From the NCBI GenBank assembly GCA_003153335.1, contig PLYG01000046.1, positions 1 through 6,526 on the forward strand: DNA of 6,526 nt, in the 5' to 3' direction. The number at the start of each line of letters is the position of its first letter. The first letter of the stretch is position 1. Below the pieces are notes generated by a model that was not told where the DNA came from, did no database searches, and saw only the letters and a program-made list of their open reading frames with translations. Source of the DNA: Betaproteobacteria bacterium. Its GTDB lineage: Bacteria > Pseudomonadota > Gammaproteobacteria > Burkholderiales > Casimicrobiaceae. The position numbers and the translations under genes are program-made. This document shows, one piece after another, positions 5,934 to 6,526 of this stretch.

Positions 5934-5952
5934 CGGGCGGAGGTTCCGCCCG
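5934..5952. other. GC-rich hairpin in the leader of the kinase gene
   Basis: CGGGCGGA (5934-5941) and TCCGCCCG (5945-5952) are exact inverted repeats around a three-base loop, giving an eight-base-pair stem about 30 bases upstream of the kinase start. No T-tract follows. It may be a leader structure or a DNA-binding site. Confidence 0.4.
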
Positions 5953-5982
5953 CGACCGACGTCGTCAGGTGCAGAAGCAAGA

Positions 5983-5988
5983 ATCATA
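5983..5988 (-). promoter_or_regulatory. Possible -10 element for the kinase-regulator operon
   Basis: The minus strand reads TATGAT, five of six matches to the sigma70 -10 hexamer, which would give a leader of about 70 bases containing the hairpin at 5934-5952. No recognisable -35 lies 16-18 bases upstream, so it would need an activator or be a chance match. Confidence 0.25.
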
Positions 5989-6131
5989 CTCGCGTCTTCC
6001 GAGCCACCTGTAGCCATTGTGTCCGCTTCAATTCGCGCGACCTGCAGGCGGCACCCTCAACCGGACAACCCTTGTGCTACAACTCAGGAGTCAAGTCATT
6101 GGCTCCCTGCCGTTCAATGCCTCCCTTAATT

Positions 6132-6171
6132 AAAACGCGCGCCATGTGCGAGAGCACCTGGCGCGCGTTTT
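6132..6171. terminator. Strong bidirectional terminator-like hairpin with a GAGA tetraloop
   Basis: AAAACGCGCGCCA (6132-6144) and TGGCGCGCGTTTT (6159-6171) are perfect 13-base inverted repeats. Inside them GTGC (6146-6149) and GCAC (6154-6157) add four more pairs, separated from the outer stem by one T/C mismatch, and the tip is GAGA, a stable GNRA-type tetraloop. The T-run after the stem is TTTT on the plus strand and TTTTAATT on the minus strand, so it could terminate in both directions, slightly better leftward. No gene on either strand ends just before it: the kinase gene reads away to the left and the M24 gene reads away to the right. Confidence 0.75.
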
Positions 6172-6190
6172 CATCAATTTGCCTGCAGTC

Positions 6191-6219
6191 TTGCGCGCGG
6201 CGCCAAGATGCCCTATTGT
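6191..6219 (+). promoter_or_regulatory. Possible sigma70 promoter for the M24 gene
   Basis: TTGCGC (6191-6196) and TATTGT (6214-6219) are separated by exactly 17 bases; they match the -35 and -10 consensus in 3 and 4 of 6 positions. The start site would be near 6226, between the hairpin terminator and the ATG at 6274. The fit is moderate and could be chance. Confidence 0.3.
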
Positions 6220-6273
6220 CCGATGTGCACAGCGCGGCTCCGCGATCGAATGCAACGCAAAGGACAGACCGAT

Positions 6274-6526
6274 ATGGCAAAGAAGAAGGCCGCCGAACCG
6301 AAGATCATCCGCCCGGACGACGTCGACCCGCAACACAACTGGCAGCGGCCGTTGCAGGCGCCCGGGCACATGCAGGTCGACTTCGAGGAGCGCATCAATT
6401 TCCGGCGGTTGCACGATTACCGTCTGGCACGGGTGCGGGCGGCGCTGGCCGAATCGGGTCTGGGCGCGCTGCTGTCGTTCGACCAGCACAATATCCGCTA
6501 CACCACCAGCACCGTGATCGGCGAAT
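6274..6526 (+). CDS. M24 metallopeptidase-family protein (creatinase/Xaa-Pro peptidase-like), N-terminal part
   Basis: The first 84 residues of a gene that continues beyond the window. The ATG at 6274 has AAAGGA at 6259-6264, nine bases upstream. Seen: a Lys-rich start, then INFRRLHDYRLARVRAALAES (about 41-61), LGALLSFDQHNIRYTTS (about 63-79) and VIGE. This matches the creatinase-type N-terminal domain that precedes the pita-bread catalytic domain of M24 enzymes. The arrangement of the DYR...FD..NIRY blocks resembles, from memory, the N-terminus of the DMSP lyase DddP as well as unassigned bacterial Xaa-Pro peptidase homologues. The catalytic metal-ligand residues lie outside the window, so I cannot say whether it is a peptidase, a lyase or a creatinase-like hydrolase. 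No signal peptide is seen. Confidence 0.8.
   Translation, partial: MAKKKAAEPKIIRPDDVDPQHNWQRPLQAPGHMQVDFEERINFRRLHDYRLARVRAALAESGLGALLSFDQHNIRYTTSTVIGE

Noticed and set aside
5928..5943. TTGGCACG on the plus strand, resembling the -24 element of a sigma54 promoter
   Set aside because: The -12 element expected ten bases after GG should be GC within TTGC; here it reads GAGG, so the invariant C is missing.
5903..6013. A 36-codon plus-strand frame starting at the same ACATGT as the kinase gene
   Set aside because: Both strands carry ATG here only because the sequence is palindromic. The upstream G-run is a poor ribosome site and the product has no recognisable feature.

Overview
The window is GC-rich chromosomal DNA whose genes use G or C at most third codon positions. 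It most resembles a betaproteobacterium, probably of the Burkholderiales or a relative. The clues are a TctC/Bug-type solute-binding protein, a hibernation factor fused to a cold-shock domain, an FNR-type regulatory site, and an NtrC-class two-component pair. The species cannot be named from sequence alone. No phage, IS, CRISPR, tRNA or rRNA sequence was seen.

Layout from left to right. (1) 1-1220, plus strand: the 3' end of a tctC-like gene, overlapping by ATGA the start of a spermidine-synthase-fold protein. (2) 1267-1599, minus strand: a small thioredoxin with a CGYC active site, convergent with region 1. (3) 1600-1956: a non-coding stretch carrying a near-consensus FNR/Anr box and a -10 element in class II geometry, pointing right. 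(4) 1957-2896, plus strand: an HPF/RaiA domain fused to a cold-shock domain, then an 87-residue highly charged protein of unknown function behind a near-perfect Shine-Dalgarno sequence. (5) 2897-3023: a convergent gap holding a perfect 16-bp palindrome. (6) 3024-5904, minus strand: a two-gene operon of membrane sensor kinase and sigma54-dependent response regulator, separated by one base. (7) 5905-6273: a divergent spacer with a long symmetrical hairpin resembling a bidirectional terminator that has no obvious gene to terminate, plus weak promoter candidates for both flanking genes. (8) 6274-6526, plus strand: the N-terminal part of an M24 (creatinase/Xaa-Pro peptidase-like) protein that runs off the window.

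How the genes may work together. The best-supported link is between the FNR-type promoter and the ribosome-hibernation fusion protein: low oxygen would switch on a factor that parks ribosomes and may also bind RNA through its cold-shock domain. The kinase-regulator pair is a complete signalling unit, but no convincing sigma54 promoter was found in the window, so its targets probably lie elsewhere. The other genes look like ordinary accessory metabolism genes with no clear functional tie. No new multi-gene system is evident. The most novel points are the FNR-hpf-CSD-small-ORF unit, the orphan hairpin terminator and the structured start region of the kinase gene.
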